Below are positions 49,959 to 59,922 of a stretch of DNA of 64,000 bases, piece by piece; position 1 is the stretch's first letter; the number at the start of each line of letters is the position of its first letter. Source of the stretch: Micromussa lordhowensis (lineage: Eukaryota > Cnidaria > Anthozoa > Scleractinia > Lobophylliidae); assembly GCA_964020085.1 (NCBI GenBank), contig OZ026598.1, positions 22,304,605 to 22,368,604 of the forward strand, read 5' to 3'. The notes below the pieces were generated by a model, which saw only the letters and a program-made list of their open reading frames with translations, was not told the origin of the DNA and made no database searches. The position numbers and the translations under genes were made by a program.

Positions 49959-50680
49959 CACACGCGCTTGTTAGGCTGATTGGCCGAAGACTGGTGATTC
50001 AGGACGGGGCACTGACTTCGGAAGTGACCAAACTTCCCACACGCGAAGCAAGATCCCCCTCGCAGGCCACTAGATGCTTTGGGCCAGCTGCCAGTATAAG
50101 GACTCTGGAACGCTGAAGGAAATACTGAAGGTTGCAGTAGAGGGACAGGAGAACAGCCTCGCAGTGCAGTAGAAAACGGTGGATATGATGATCCTTGAGA
50201 GACATTTGTTCTCTTCTTTTGAGATTGAACGCGCCTTCGTTTCTGAGAGGCTCTTGATTCGGCCTGCCTTAATCTTTTATCGTCATCGCTATCGTCGGCG
50301 AGGTCTCTGCGTTGATATTCGTTAACTACTTCCCAACCTTCCTCGGCAGAATCAGCAATAAGGATGAGCTTAATTCTGTGGGCAAGTTTCTTCTCACCTT
50401 CTTTAAGTTCCTCGAGGGCTTTTTCAACCTGAGGTGGTGTAGCCGCAAGAAACGAAGTGGCCGACTGAATGTGATCAAGCACTTGTGAGTTGACTTCATA
50501 CTGCTTTTCGTTCCCTTTCTTCTTAAATTTTGGCGCCGATGAAGCTGTTGACTTTAACTTCTTGATCGCTAAGTTGTTTTCTTCGACTAATTCCCTCTTC
50601 AACAAAGAAAAGCCAGCACGTAACACCTCTTTGAGATCAGACAAGGACTTGACAAGGTCTGATTCGCTATCGGACGGCAT
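49958..50680 (-). CDS. Gag-like protein of DIRS element B
   Basis: About 240 codons from the ATG giving MPSDSESDLVKSLSDLKEVL. Lysine-rich coiled middle (ELKEGEKKLAHRIKLILIAD), a basic region (QKRRRVQSQKKRTN) and a C-terminal CCHC zinc knuckle (CFACGKFGHFRSQC). It should bind the element RNA. It is intact and ends with TGA in TGATG overlapping the pol start. A farther upstream in-frame ATG at 50725 would add 15 residues. Confidence 0.85.
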   Translation of the reverse strand: MPSDSESDLVKSLSDLKEVLRAGFSLLKRELVEENNLAIKKLKSTASSAPKFKKKGNEKQYEVNSQVLDHIQSATSFLAATPPQVEKALEELKEGEKKLAHRIKLILIADSAEEGWEVVNEYQRRDLADDSDDDKRLRQAESRASQKRRRVQSQKKRTNVSQGSSYPPFSTALRGCSPVPLLQPSVFPSAFQSPYTGSWPKASSGLRGGSCFACGKFGHFRSQCPVLNHQSSANQPNKRV

Positions 50681-51277
50681 TATAACGGCTAAAATTTGAA
50701 AGTTCGAGAGCTGAGATGAATACATTACATGCTGTCAAACCTTATATATGCTTACAACAATAGACTAAATTAATGCAGCCATAGCAGCAGACGTGCATTT
50801 CATACCAACAAGAAAGTATTTACCTTCTTTGTCGCTGTCACTTACAGTTCAGCTCCGCCGAATGTAAATACATTTTTTGTAACCTTGTCACTCTTCCTTT
50901 TAAGATGACGACTTTGTCTTTAAGAGTTTACAAGATTGGCAGTTACCTTGAGCCTGACAAACCGAGGAAACGCAAGATTTTATTCTGTCATTTATCTCTG
51001 CTTTCTACAAAAAGATTATATGAAAAAGTATTCTTCACCTAAGTTTCTACAGTTTTTTTTGTACCTTATCATGTGCTTCTAGCATTTTTTTTTTCATTTA
51101 TAGATAACTTACCTGTTCACATACATCAATAACAGGCATCTGAGGGTCCTTGTTCAGTTCAGAAGGTACTGTCGAGTTTGTTTGAGATGAGACAGCCTGT
51201 ATTTGTAGAAGTTAGAAATGATATATATTACATGTAATTGAAGTATAAGTACAGTACCGCTCAGAAGTAAGGGAACT
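50681..51277. other. No clear gene; one weak minus-strand exon
   Basis: A possible minus-strand exon at 51113..51198 has acceptor ..atttgtag-like/ctacaaatacag, donor gtaagt and an open frame (STVPSELNKDPQMPVIDVCE). It has no partner. Otherwise A+T-rich noncoding sequence. Confidence 0.3.
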
Positions 51278-51371
51278 TTGCATACGCAGTCTATACGCGC
51301 ATACGTGTATGACAATACGCATATATGCGTATGACTATGCGTATACGCGTATGACTATACGCATATACGTA
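51278..51371. repeat. Alternating TATACGCG/CGCATA palindromic tract
   Basis: Words such as ATACGCATATATGCGTAT (perfect 18-bp palindrome) and ATGCGTATACGCGTAT follow each other for about 90 bp, nearly all alternating pyrimidine-purine. Confidence 0.9.
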
Positions 51372-51779
51372 TTTCTTTGTTATTCACCTCTAACTGTTTC
51401 TTTTTTGAAGTATTGTTGGACAAAACAATAAATAGCTTTGTTAGGAGAACTTAAAAAGCGAGAGCCGTTAAATTACAGCTAAATTTGCATATTATAAAAA
51501 CATCTTCAATGAAGCTATCGTATTTCCAATCTAGTTCGCTTTGAAGATTTACCAATTAGCCACCGGTCGAGTAATTATCACTGCCTACTTGCAACGACTG
51601 CTTGGTTTTCTCACTGTTAGGAAAAGAGTATCATCCGCTAAGCATACATTTCACTTTACTGCGAAGTTCACGGGAGACACTCCAATAAAGTCTAGCAATG
51701 CTGTGTAAATAGTGTCACAGTGGAAAAGCCGCGTCACGATCTTTTTATTGCTTTAAGAGCGAGCAATATATAACAACTA

Positions 51780-52165
51780 AGCAAACGTCTCAGAAATTGC
51801 AGTCCTTCGTCAATAAGTGCCCTAGGCGAATTTTAAAAATCAGTTGGACTGACAAGGTAACGAACGGGATGCTGTGGGAATTAGCAGGCGAGGAACCAAT
51901 CATAACTCAGATCTCAAAGAGAAAGTGGAGATGGAGAGGTCACATCCTAAGAAAACCAGCTAACAGCATCACCCGGCAGGTGCTACGTTGGAACCCCCAG
52001 GGCAAGAGAAAAGGGGTCGCCCCAGGAACTCCTGGAGAAGAGGTGTAGAGTCCCAAACGAGAAACTGGAGCCACACTTGGGACACTTTAGGAAGACTTGC
52101 CCAGGACAGAACCCGATGGAGGACGGATGTGATTAATGGCCTATGCTCCAATTGGAGCTAAGGGA
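51780..52165 (+). mobile_element. LINE 3' fragment (RTE/craniate-type reverse transcriptase C terminus)
   Basis: FVNKCPRRILKISWTDKVTN, ISKRKWRWRGHILRKPANSI and RQVLRWNPQGKRKG form the conserved C-terminal block of a common LINE group. The next frame continues (NSWRRGVESQTRNWSHTWDT, LGRLAQDRTRWRTDVINGLC), so one base is lost or gained near 52030. It ends with LCSNWS and a stop. The upstream part is missing. Confidence 0.82.
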
Positions 52166-52696
52166 ATATATTTTATATATCGATGCAAAATGTTGTGTTT
52201 GGACAATAAGCTTTCTCCCACCATAAGGAGTTTTGGTTCAGAAAGAAATGGTTTTTGTTCGTGACACATTTTGCTGGCTACTATTCCTGCTAAATATAGT
52301 GCGAGTTTGTAAACAACATGTCACGTTTTCACATCTAAGTTCGTAGCTTTAACAAGAGTATCACTAAGTATTGTGAAGCAAATTGACTAAAGTTTTTGTT
52401 CACGGTAAACAGAAATAATAGCCAAGATTCTCAATAACTTTGTGCTGCTGTTGATGTATTCTGCTAAGCCGCTGTTACGCAACCGGAGAGGAAGTGAAAC
52501 AAAATATCTCGGTTGTATTTGGTGTAAATCAGTGATTTTAAACGGTGTGTTATCGGAGTTTCTACCATGCACCGTAAACATTTATTAACTATTTAATTTT
52601 GCATGATAAAGATTTTGCTTTTGGTACGTGTCAGTGAGTCACTTGCCGAGTGATTACTGTCTTTTAAAGCATCACTTTAGTAGATGTAGTGAAAAT
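52166..52696. other. Left flank of the 7.2-kb transposon, no gene
   Basis: A+T-rich. The stretch 52505-52600 resembles the right flank at 59930-60040 loosely (GATTTTAAAC, ATGCACC, TTATTAACTATT words). No exon seen. Confidence 0.4.
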
Positions 52697-52700
52697 ATAT

Positions 52701-52746
52701 GTGACCGTGAACGGGAAAACATACTTTAACGCTTATCCGTTAAACG
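52701..52746. repeat. Left terminal inverted repeat
   Basis: GTGACCGTG(A)ACGGGAAAAC(A)TAC(T)TTAACGCTTATCC, matching the right end at 59873..59918 with about 4 mismatches. Confidence 0.92.
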
Positions 52747-53070
52747 GTCGCTAACGGACGGATAGCTAACGGATAGTTAACGGCCTTTACAGCATTCTAA
52801 CGTTTTGTCCTAACGTTCTAACGGTTATCTAGTTGTGCCTAACGGATGATGAAAGCGTTCTAACGCTTTCTCCTAACGGTCTAACGGCTAACTAAGTATG
52901 CCTAACGGATGAAGAAAACGTTCTAACGGTTGCGCAATTTGTTCTAACGGATGACCGAAGCCGTTTAACGGTTGTCTAACGGTCTACATCTAAGGACTTT
53001 AACGGTTGTCTAACGGTTTACATCTAAGGACTTTAACGGTTGTCTAACGGTTTACATCTAAGGACTTTTA
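52747..53070. repeat. Left TAACGG subterminal array
   Basis: About 16 exact TAACGG words plus TAACGT/TAACGC variants in some 320 bp. The last three units are a clean tandem repeat of about 39 bp (GTCTAACGGTTTACATCTAA then GGACTTTAACGGTT). Confidence 0.95.
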
Positions 53071-54241
53071 ACCATCAAAGGACTCGAACTCTGCGTTTGT
53101 CTGTTTCGGTGAGGAAGTGATCTGAGTTTTGCTTTCGGTGCTTACAGTGGAAATAATTTTTGTAAGTTTGTTTCATCGACAACTCATGAAATCCGCACTT
53201 TGTAATTCGTTTTCTAAAAATCGTGAGTGTAAGACTAATAATGGTTTATTTTGGCACAATTATGTGTTTATAACATCGGACTGAAAGCTACGCTATTCGT
53301 TCATGAGTTATCTGTGAGACGCGAACCAAACGTCGCTAAACACGCGTGTAAACAATTTACACCAGCTTTCAGTGTTGCGTGCATAGGCGACATTTTTCGA
53401 CATGCTAAAGAACGTTTAACTGTGAAACTGGCATTTTGGTCGGTTATTAGCCGAACAAATAACAACTAAATAATAATTACTGACCTCGAATGAATTAAGA
53501 AGATTGTCGCCTTTGCATGTTTCCCCATTTACGGTATATATCGCTCAGTTGATATTCGAAAGAAGTAAACATTGAAAACAGTCGATTTTTCTCTGACAGA
53601 ATGTTTTCTTGATACTCCTAGCCTTAGTTTGATGCCAAATAAATCCATCTTTCACGACTAGAAGTCGAGTTTGACCGTAAATTAGAACTCCATTGTGTTT
53701 ACATTTTTGACGAAGGCCAGGTTACATAGCCCGTGTTTTCACGAGAGATGTTTACCTTGGTTTTGTTTTTACTTTCCTGAAGTGAAGTTTTTAGTCGTGT
53801 AAACACAGTAATAAACCTCGGTAAATGGAGGCAAAATCATTCAAAAGTAAGCCAACCTAGGTTTGTCGACAGTTGAACGCCTCATCAGGCATGGTTTAGC
53901 TCAGTGATGTAAACAAATTTTTGAACCCGCAACGAAATAATTATTCTACTCCAGTTTGAAGACCTCTCAATTATTTTAATGATAGCAAATTAATTGCGAT
54001 TAAAAGGAACTGAAGAAGGGTATTGATCATTTGGGATTCCATCTCGCAGTTGGTAGCAATTTATTAAAAAATTAAAACTATGAATGAAGTCCTTCAATTT
54101 TCAGAAATGATGTTTTAATTTTATAAATACACACTTATTGCCTTATAAACATTGCCCCTAAACTGAGAGAAATCAAAACTACTAGAGGTATTCTAAGAAA
54201 AGTACAATGCTTACAACAGGTGCTTTCACTTCTTCATTTCT
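53071..54241. other. Interior of the transposon, no gene recognised
   Basis: Mixed sequence. A plus-strand frame of 72 codons at 53251..53469 has no family features. Likely noncoding or 3' sequence of the BEN gene. Confidence 0.4.
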
Positions 54242-56267
54242 TCACTCTGTCCGCGTGCTATTTGCGTACTTAGTAGCGCGACACCTAGCATTTATTTTGG
54301 TTTTTATAAATGCCCACAGTTTGTCCTTTTCTGTCGCAGATTCTACAGGAAACTTGCTAAAAACTAAAACTTTTAATGAATTTAACTTATTGCTGTCCAG
54401 GCATTGTTTGCCGTGAGAACCATCAGTATTACTGTTCATGATTTCTTTTTCTATCGTGAAAAAGAAGGGAAGAAGGTTAACTGCGCATCTGTGCCTGTTA
54501 ACTGCTTTTTGGAGTGCTTCCCGAACCCGATGTACTTTCCTCGGGGTTACACATGTCCGAATAACGTCCTCTGCAACTGGGATTTCAACGGCGCTGTTCA
54601 GGGAACTGACGGTCCTTGCGAGAGTTCCTGGTGTAGGATCAGCAGTAGATTCCAGTGTAGGAGCGTCTGTTGAAGTTTCCAGTGTAGCAGCAGCAGAAGT
54701 TTCCAGTGTAGGAGCAGTAGGAGGAGCAGGAGCAACAGGAGCAGAAGCAGCAGGAGCTGGCAAATGCACCGAAAAGGTAGCGTCAACTTCAGTGCTCAAG
54801 CTTTCGAAGGTGTCTATGTCAATCGTTGACAGGTCATGAAGTGGCGGAACACTCGCAGACAAACTGACTGACAACGGGTCTATGTTTACTAGGCTTGGAA
54901 ACTGAAAAAAGAATGAGCAGAACAAAAAACAATTATAAAAAATGTAACTTAACTAGAAGACGCTCAGTTAATTTTTATAATTTAGCATACATTTGTCTGT
55001 AATTTTTTTTTCGGCGCCGCCGCGTCTTCCCAGCCAAATTTACAGACAAATGTATGGAAAATTATAAAAATTAACTGAGCGTCTTCTAGTTAAACTACAA
55101 CCTTCAAACTTGGTGAATACAATCTTCCACCTGATATTTTAACATTGCGATTCACAATTTGTGTAAAATTCGATTTTGGAAAAAGTTATTTGCCATCGGA
55201 TTCCCATACAAACACTGTAATTTCTGACCGCTTTGCCTACCCGTCAAAATGGCGTCGGAAACCGTGATAAGGCCTATTATCAAGAAAAACTATATCAGCT
55301 CATGCAAATTACGGCATGTTGCTTTTTAATGAGCTTTAAAGCCAAATCTCAACGTGCAATCAGACTCCATTCGAACGAAAGTATTTTCATAATCTTCGCG
55401 CCCTTGGATGTCAATTCTTCGCGCCAAAAGCGCTTTAAATCCCGTAATTTACATGATCTGACATAGTTTTTCTTGATAATGGAGTCACGACTACTCCGAA
55501 ACGTCGGATTTATCGTTTCTTTTACCGTTTTGTGTTAACATCACGCGAAAAAATCGTGTCTTACCCAAAAACGCGTAATTAATGTCATTCAAAATATAAA
55601 ATCGTCCCGATTTTTGAAAATCTGTTGCAGTGCAACAGATTTCGGAAATCAGGCCGATTTTCATCCTCGTATTTTAACGTATGATATCATAATGGTAGCT
55701 ACCTTGTCGGGCCGCGCGGAGGTGCGCGCCACCTTCCTTGGCGGCTCAATGTTCTTTTCGAAGCTGGACATCTCTAGCAGGTTTTCTTTGCTCCACTCGA
55801 TGTCTTTTGAATTCAACACGCTCTCGTCATCTGCAATAGCAGATCGTAAGTGTAAATTATAGTAATTATTAGCACTGATTATGGCATCAAACAAAAACTA
55901 GAACAACAACAAAACAATTTTCATCCGAAAACAAATCAAACTGTCTGTTTACAAAAACACCTATCCTCGAGGACTAAGACCTAGTTAAGTTGACACGAAG
56001 TAAACCGAGCGGCGAAATAAGTGTAAACTTATGCTACAATCGTTTCAAAAAGTTATGACATATAAACTTACCGTTCAAGGCCAATATTTCAGCGTGGACT
56101 CTTTTCCCCTGCCAATTCACTTTCACCGTCATCCCTTCTGTTAGATCGCTGTCCTTCTCGACAATGAGCGTTGTTGGCGCTATCCCAGTTAAATTTTCGT
56201 CGGGAAAAAAGAACAAAGCCTTAAGAGGACGCTTCTTCGCGTCTTTGCACAACTTTCTCAAAGCCAT
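54242..56267 (-). CDS. BEN-domain protein carried by the transposon, three exons
   Basis: Exon 1 56072..56267 (ATG: MALRKLCKDAKKRPLKALFF; TLIVEKDSDLTEGMTVKVNW looks like a small barrel; donor gtaagt, phase 1). Exon 2 55703..55830 (acceptor ..tattgcag; DESVLNSKDIEWSKENLLEM; donor gtagct, phase 0). Exon 3 54242..54901 (acceptor ..ttttttcag): acidic start, an Ala/Pro/Thr-rich linker (LPAPAASAPVAPAPPTAP), then NSNTDGSHGKQCLDSNKLNS and KVLVFSKFPVESATEKDKLW, the pattern of a C-terminal BEN domain, a DNA- and chromatin-binding fold. Phases agree at both junctions; the model gives 327 residues. It could bind the TAACGG arrays as an accessory protein. That role is inference. Confidence 0.75.
54947..55096. 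repeat. Foldback element, 58-bp inverted arms
   Basis: TTAACTAGAAGACGCTCAGT and the following sequence to about 55010 is mirrored at about 55035-55096 with few mismatches. The 30-bp loop contains TTCGGCGCCGCCGCG. A MITE-like insertion in intron 2 of the BEN gene. Confidence 0.92.
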
Positions 56268-56330
56268 TTCACGATAAAAGGGATCAATCACGTACGCTGA
56301 ACACTTAGAGGGTTTAGGTACAAGTGCCAA

Positions 56331-57250
56331 GAAACGAAATCAAAGTCCTTTTATACCCAAATGCTAAAAGCAGTTGGATCGAAAATCCCGCACGTTTATT
56401 GGAGGGATGTGATTTTATTGTTAGCAGATATTTACATCTGAATGCTTAAATCCCTACAATGCTTGCATTTATAATAAGAAGATCGAAACCCACGCGCTTC
56501 CATTGGGTAAACCTATTTTAATTGTTTTGTTAACTTTTGGCGTGGCAGGTTGTCTGTTTTATATTTTGGTGTCTTGTCGCCCGCGAGCAGACTTACCTTT
56601 GAATCACACGCGCGAGAGAGGTGCCAAGAACACTTTCTCGTCTCGCGGCTCGATTCCGCGCACGCGGCTACGCCAACGTGAGCCTGTTTGCAGGCAAGGT
56701 GTCTTGTATTGACACAAACTTTAAATAAAATTAATTTAATACGCACGTCACGACGTTCAAAAACTAAATATAATCAGGGTAGACTCGAGAGAAGAGTATA
56801 GGTTCGTATGATCCATAATTATAGAGAATTCCTTTCTTTTCTTCTTTGCATATATGAATGAAATCTTCTATGAAATGATAAATTTGTTGTTACTATGAAT
56901 CAAGAAATTGTAAGTCTCTAATCAACATTTGATACGATGTGAAAAATGTCGTTTCAAAACGCAGTATGCAACAAATCTCTTTCAAGCAAGAAACCCTGAC
57001 AACAGAATGCAACTCCACTTTTTTATTTTAAATACCACGGAAGACCTATTTGCATGTTTTCGTTTGTATGTAAAAAAATATTAATACAACGCTAATTCGT
57101 AAATTCGTTCAAATACAACATTCGACGAATAATACATTTCATAACTTAAACATTTTCTACTGCGAGACATGCATGTAAATAATGTCAGCAGGAAGACAAA
57201 GAAATCTAGCTGTTCCGTTATTTTCCTGCATGGGCTGTTGTGACTTAATT
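56331..57250. other. Spacer between the two transposon genes
   Basis: Contains the upstream region of the BEN gene and the 3' region of the DUF7869 gene. No further gene is supported. Confidence 0.5.
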
Positions 57251-58993
57251 TCAAGGAGCCGGAGCTACGATATCTTCCGTTCCTAGCTTACAAAACTGTC
57301 TGATTTCGCGGAAAAGGTAGTTCTTGCGTTCCTCGGTCAGGCCATCTGGATTGACTACGTCAGGAAGTGTCGAAGGTGGTGGAGGAATAGCATTATTCTT
57401 CAACAACATAAACGACTGTTCTGGGCTAGAAACAAATTCTTTGTAGAAGACCATGCCAGGGTTTTCGTTTGAAAACCAAAAATGATGAAACTTTTTAATG
57501 TTCGGCAACTTTTTGAAGTATTGCCCGAGAAACGTACTCCAGTCGTACACAGGAACAACCACTCGCCCGTCGTGCGTGCCAACAAGTTGTGCTTTGTTTA
57601 GACCAGTAGTGCTGGAGGTCTCTACCAGTCGCGCAAATTCGTAGAGCGACGAAACGTACGTGACTTTGAAGGCCTTCTTTATCAATCCGAAAGAACGGTC
57701 CGGTGCAAACTTGGTGTGACCGGCAATAAGGAAAGAGTATGTGATTGAATGATGCAATTTCATTAGAGTCCTCCACGCGAAGTACCATAAAAAGTAATTG
57801 TTTTTATTTTGACCCGCGCAGTTATCAGCGTTAAGGTGCGCGTCTGTCTCTCCCAATCCATGGTGTTCAAAATAGTAGTGCACATAACTGATTGTTGCAT
57901 TGGCCCCTTTCCCAGCGGAAGTGGCCTCGTCTATGAGGAAATTGACTTGTCTTGGTAGGCCCTCGCACATAACTCCGAATATTCCACACTTCCGAGGAGT
58001 TTTGAAGTAGATCGGCCCAGGTTGCATCCGATTGCTGGGGATGTGTACCTGCTGGGCGTAATCAAAGGAATAGTGTACCGTGACATTTAAAGAACAGACT
58101 TCGCGGCTTTCACGGTCAAGTACTGTTTCAGTGTCAATCGGTTCAAGAGCATTCTCGGAGTTGATACATGAGTTTCTATAGTATTCTCTTTCAGACTGGG
58201 CACAGTCTAGATGTTCCTGATGGGCCTTTACACATTCTGACTTTTCTCTGTCGGAGAGGTTTGCAGCTCTTTGAAGTTTGTTAGTATTTTGCTGACAGGT
58301 AAAGCAGAGATCGGTTGCTGGTTTTGAAATGACCACATTAGGATGAAACTGGTCCCACAGCTGCAAGAATTTCCTGTAGCTCACTGCTCGTTCATCCGAA
58401 GCTGCGCACACTGCATCATAGACTCGCCAAACGCCGATCTTTGATTCGGATGATGACAGGACTTTGATGTCATCATTTTTGAAGCCGGGTATTCTTCCTG
58501 GGAGGGAGATTGCGTTTTCCTCGACGTAGTTGGTCAGGAATGTGCGGACTCCTTCTACTGTACACTGAGATAGTGTGTTTTCGGGTAATCGTTTAGTGTT
58601 ACCATGAATTCTGGGACAAATACCATAGGTCTGATAGTGTTCCTTCAGCCGTCGAAATCGTGAATCACTTATTCCGTATAAGTGAAGAAACATCTCCTTG
58701 CAGATAGGCACAGACTGAAAATAAAAGGTGCATCGAGGACTCCTGCTTCTTTTGATACCAGTGGACTCACAGTGAGTGAAAGCTTGTATGCTTGCAAGGA
58801 CCACCAAATCAAGCTCGTCATTTGACAGTTCCAAGCAATTATTTAGGTTAAAAAGTACAACAGTTTCCGTAAGTTGTGCAGAACATGGACCGCCTTTTGG
58901 ACCAAGAGCACAACCACAACCATCCTTCAGAAATTTCTTAACTTTTTCAAAGGCTTTTTCGTTTTCCATACCACCTAGATCTGTCTCGGCCAT
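57251..58993 (-). CDS. DUF7869-type protein, candidate transposase
   Basis: 580 codons in one exon, ATG at 58993. N-terminal Cys-rich patch (CGCALGPKGGPCSAQL), a helical DNA-binding-like region (MFLHLYGISDSRFRRLKEHY), a second Cys pair (DLCFTCQQNTNKLQ) and then a block with the family hallmarks: VHYSFDYAQQVHIP, YVHYYFEHHGLGETDAHLNA, DNCAGQNKNNYFLWYFAWRT and SFLIAGHTKFAPDRSFGLIK. The acidic residues in FDYAQ, ADNC and APDRSFG are placed as in an RNase H-like DDE/D nuclease core, but their role is inferred. Proteins of this kind are common in cnidarians, fishes and insects. It is the only plausible recombinase in the element, so I call it the candidate transposase. Confidence 0.78.
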   Translation of the reverse strand: MAETDLGGMENEKAFEKVKKFLKDGCGCALGPKGGPCSAQLTETVVLFNLNNCLELSNDELDLVVLASIQAFTHCESTGIKRSRSPRCTFYFQSVPICKEMFLHLYGISDSRFRRLKEHYQTYGICPRIHGNTKRLPENTLSQCTVEGVRTFLTNYVEENAISLPGRIPGFKNDDIKVLSSSESKIGVWRVYDAVCAASDERAVSYRKFLQLWDQFHPNVVISKPATDLCFTCQQNTNKLQRAANLSDREKSECVKAHQEHLDCAQSEREYYRNSCINSENALEPIDTETVLDRESREVCSLNVTVHYSFDYAQQVHIPSNRMQPGPIYFKTPRKCGIFGVMCEGLPRQVNFLIDEATSAGKGANATISYVHYYFEHHGLGETDAHLNADNCAGQNKNNYFLWYFAWRTLMKLHHSITYSFLIAGHTKFAPDRSFGLIKKAFKVTYVSSLYEFARLVETSSTTGLNKAQLVGTHDGRVVVPVYDWSTFLGQYFKKLPNIKKFHHFWFSNENPGMVFYKEFVSSPEQSFMLLKNNAIPPPPSTLPDVVNPDGLTEERKNYLFREIRQFCKLGTEDIVAPAP

Positions 58994-59589
58994 AGCGTTG
59001 ACTTAACTGTTTTAGTAATGACTGAAAAGCAAAGTTATGTCCGGCGTCACAACAGTTTGCCGTCGTCATAGCAATCGAGAGATACTTGTGGAAAATTAGC
59101 ATTTCGACGACCAGTGTTGCGTGACGACACACGAGCACAAAGTCCTTGACACGTGATCAGTGTTTACTTTGCAGGTCATTTTGGTCGAGTTTTCTCCTTG
59201 ATTGTTTCGTCCGTTTATGGCATTTGTAAGGTATTTTTAACTTTCGTTTGTTCACGAATTACAATAACAAATTACAGGCTCTCGTAACAACCGGACTTGG
59301 CCGAAGAAATAATAAAACAGTTCATATAATGGCGATCGTTGTTATGATTTTACATGTCATTTCTCTTTTCGAAAGCGGCGAACGTATTTGAGTTTGGATC
59401 GTGCGTAATAATTATAATATGAACACTTTATTGATTTTCATTCTAGTTGGATTTATCAATCATCAGTGCATCAAAATAATAGTCACCAATCTTCTTGTTG
59501 AAAGATAGCTCTCTCTCACGATTGGAAGCCAAGAGCTGCTCTCGTTTCACACGTGTTATGGCGGCCACATTATACTTCAACGCGTGTCA
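58994..59589. other. Upstream region of the DUF7869 gene
   Basis: Probable promoter region between the candidate transposase start and the right array. No gene or strong motif seen. Confidence 0.4.
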
Positions 59590-59872
59590 TGCCATTCTAA
59601 CGGAATCGTTACCCGTTTAACGGTTGCTAGTTTATTCTAACGGGTCCTAACGGCTTCTCTAGCTGTGCTAACGGATACAGAGTTTTTGCTAACGGTTATG
59701 CTGTCCCGTCTAACGGCCTGATGCTAATGGCTAACGGATACCTGTCTTTGGCTAACGGTTGCACTCTCCGTTCTAACGGCATGATGCTAACGTCTAACGG
59801 TTGGTCTAACGCCTCCAACGTTTTTAAGTAAACATTCTAACGGATCACTAACGGATGCTTAACGCTTTTACT
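59590..59872. repeat. Right TAACGG subterminal array
   Basis: About 14 TAACGG words, with TAACGC, TAACGT and TAATGG variants, in some 280 bp. They have the same orientation on the plus strand as in the left array. Confidence 0.95.
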
Positions 59873-59918
59873 TGTCTAACGGATAAGCGTTAAGGTACGT
59901 TTTCCCGTGCACGGTCAC
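59873..59918. repeat. Right terminal inverted repeat
   Basis: TCTAACGGATAAGCGTTAAGG...GTTTTCCCGTGCACGGTCAC (shown in two parts), reverse complement of the left terminus. Confidence 0.92.
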
Positions 59919-59922
59919 ATAT

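Larger units (their letters stand above)
45545..50680 (-). mobile_element. DIRS-like tyrosine-recombinase retroelement B, decayed
   Basis: Minus strand order gag (50680..49958), reverse transcriptase (49956..49515 and 48604..48203), RNase H and C-terminal region (48260..46915), tyrosine recombinase (46553..45545). It differs from element A in sequence and in a longer C-terminal pol region (TVDCFGNFNNHKVTRFYSRY, ENNWLVPPVFLVPRVIRHLA), which is typical of DIRS1-like pol. Terminal repeats could not be recognised. Damage: a LINE insertion, a 155-bp tandem duplication, a 10-bp duplication in the recombinase and other frame breaks. Confidence 0.85.
52701..59918. mobile_element. Unassigned 7.2-kb DNA transposon with TAACGG arrays, BEN and DUF7869 genes
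   Basis: The ends are inverted: GTGACCGTGAACGGGAAAAC on the left and GTGACCGTGCACGGGAAAAC as the reverse complement of the right end; similarity goes on to about 45 bp (TTAACGCTTATCCGTTA). They are flanked by ATAT on both sides (52697..52700, 59919..59922), a candidate 4-bp target duplication. Inside each end lies an array of TAACGG words. Cargo: a three-exon BEN-domain gene (56267..54242) and a 580-codon DUF7869-type gene (58993..57251), both on the minus strand and open. The 56.3-57.2 and 53.1-54.2 kb parts have no recognised gene. I cannot match it to a named superfamily from memory. Confidence 0.85.

Noticed and set aside
51113..51198. Firm exon of the PHD-finger gene
   Set aside because: The PHD gene ends in a stop at 62757, upstream on the minus strand, so this exon cannot be its continuation.
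51278..51371. Replication origin
   Set aside because: Palindromes alone do not show this; no associated genes or iterons.
52747..53070. Interstitial telomere
   Set aside because: TAACGG is not TAACCC; the words are irregularly spaced and tied to transposon ends.
54598..54786. Poly-leucine frame
   Set aside because: Shadow of the Ala/Pro/Thr-rich linker in exon 3 of the BEN gene, same strand but different frame.
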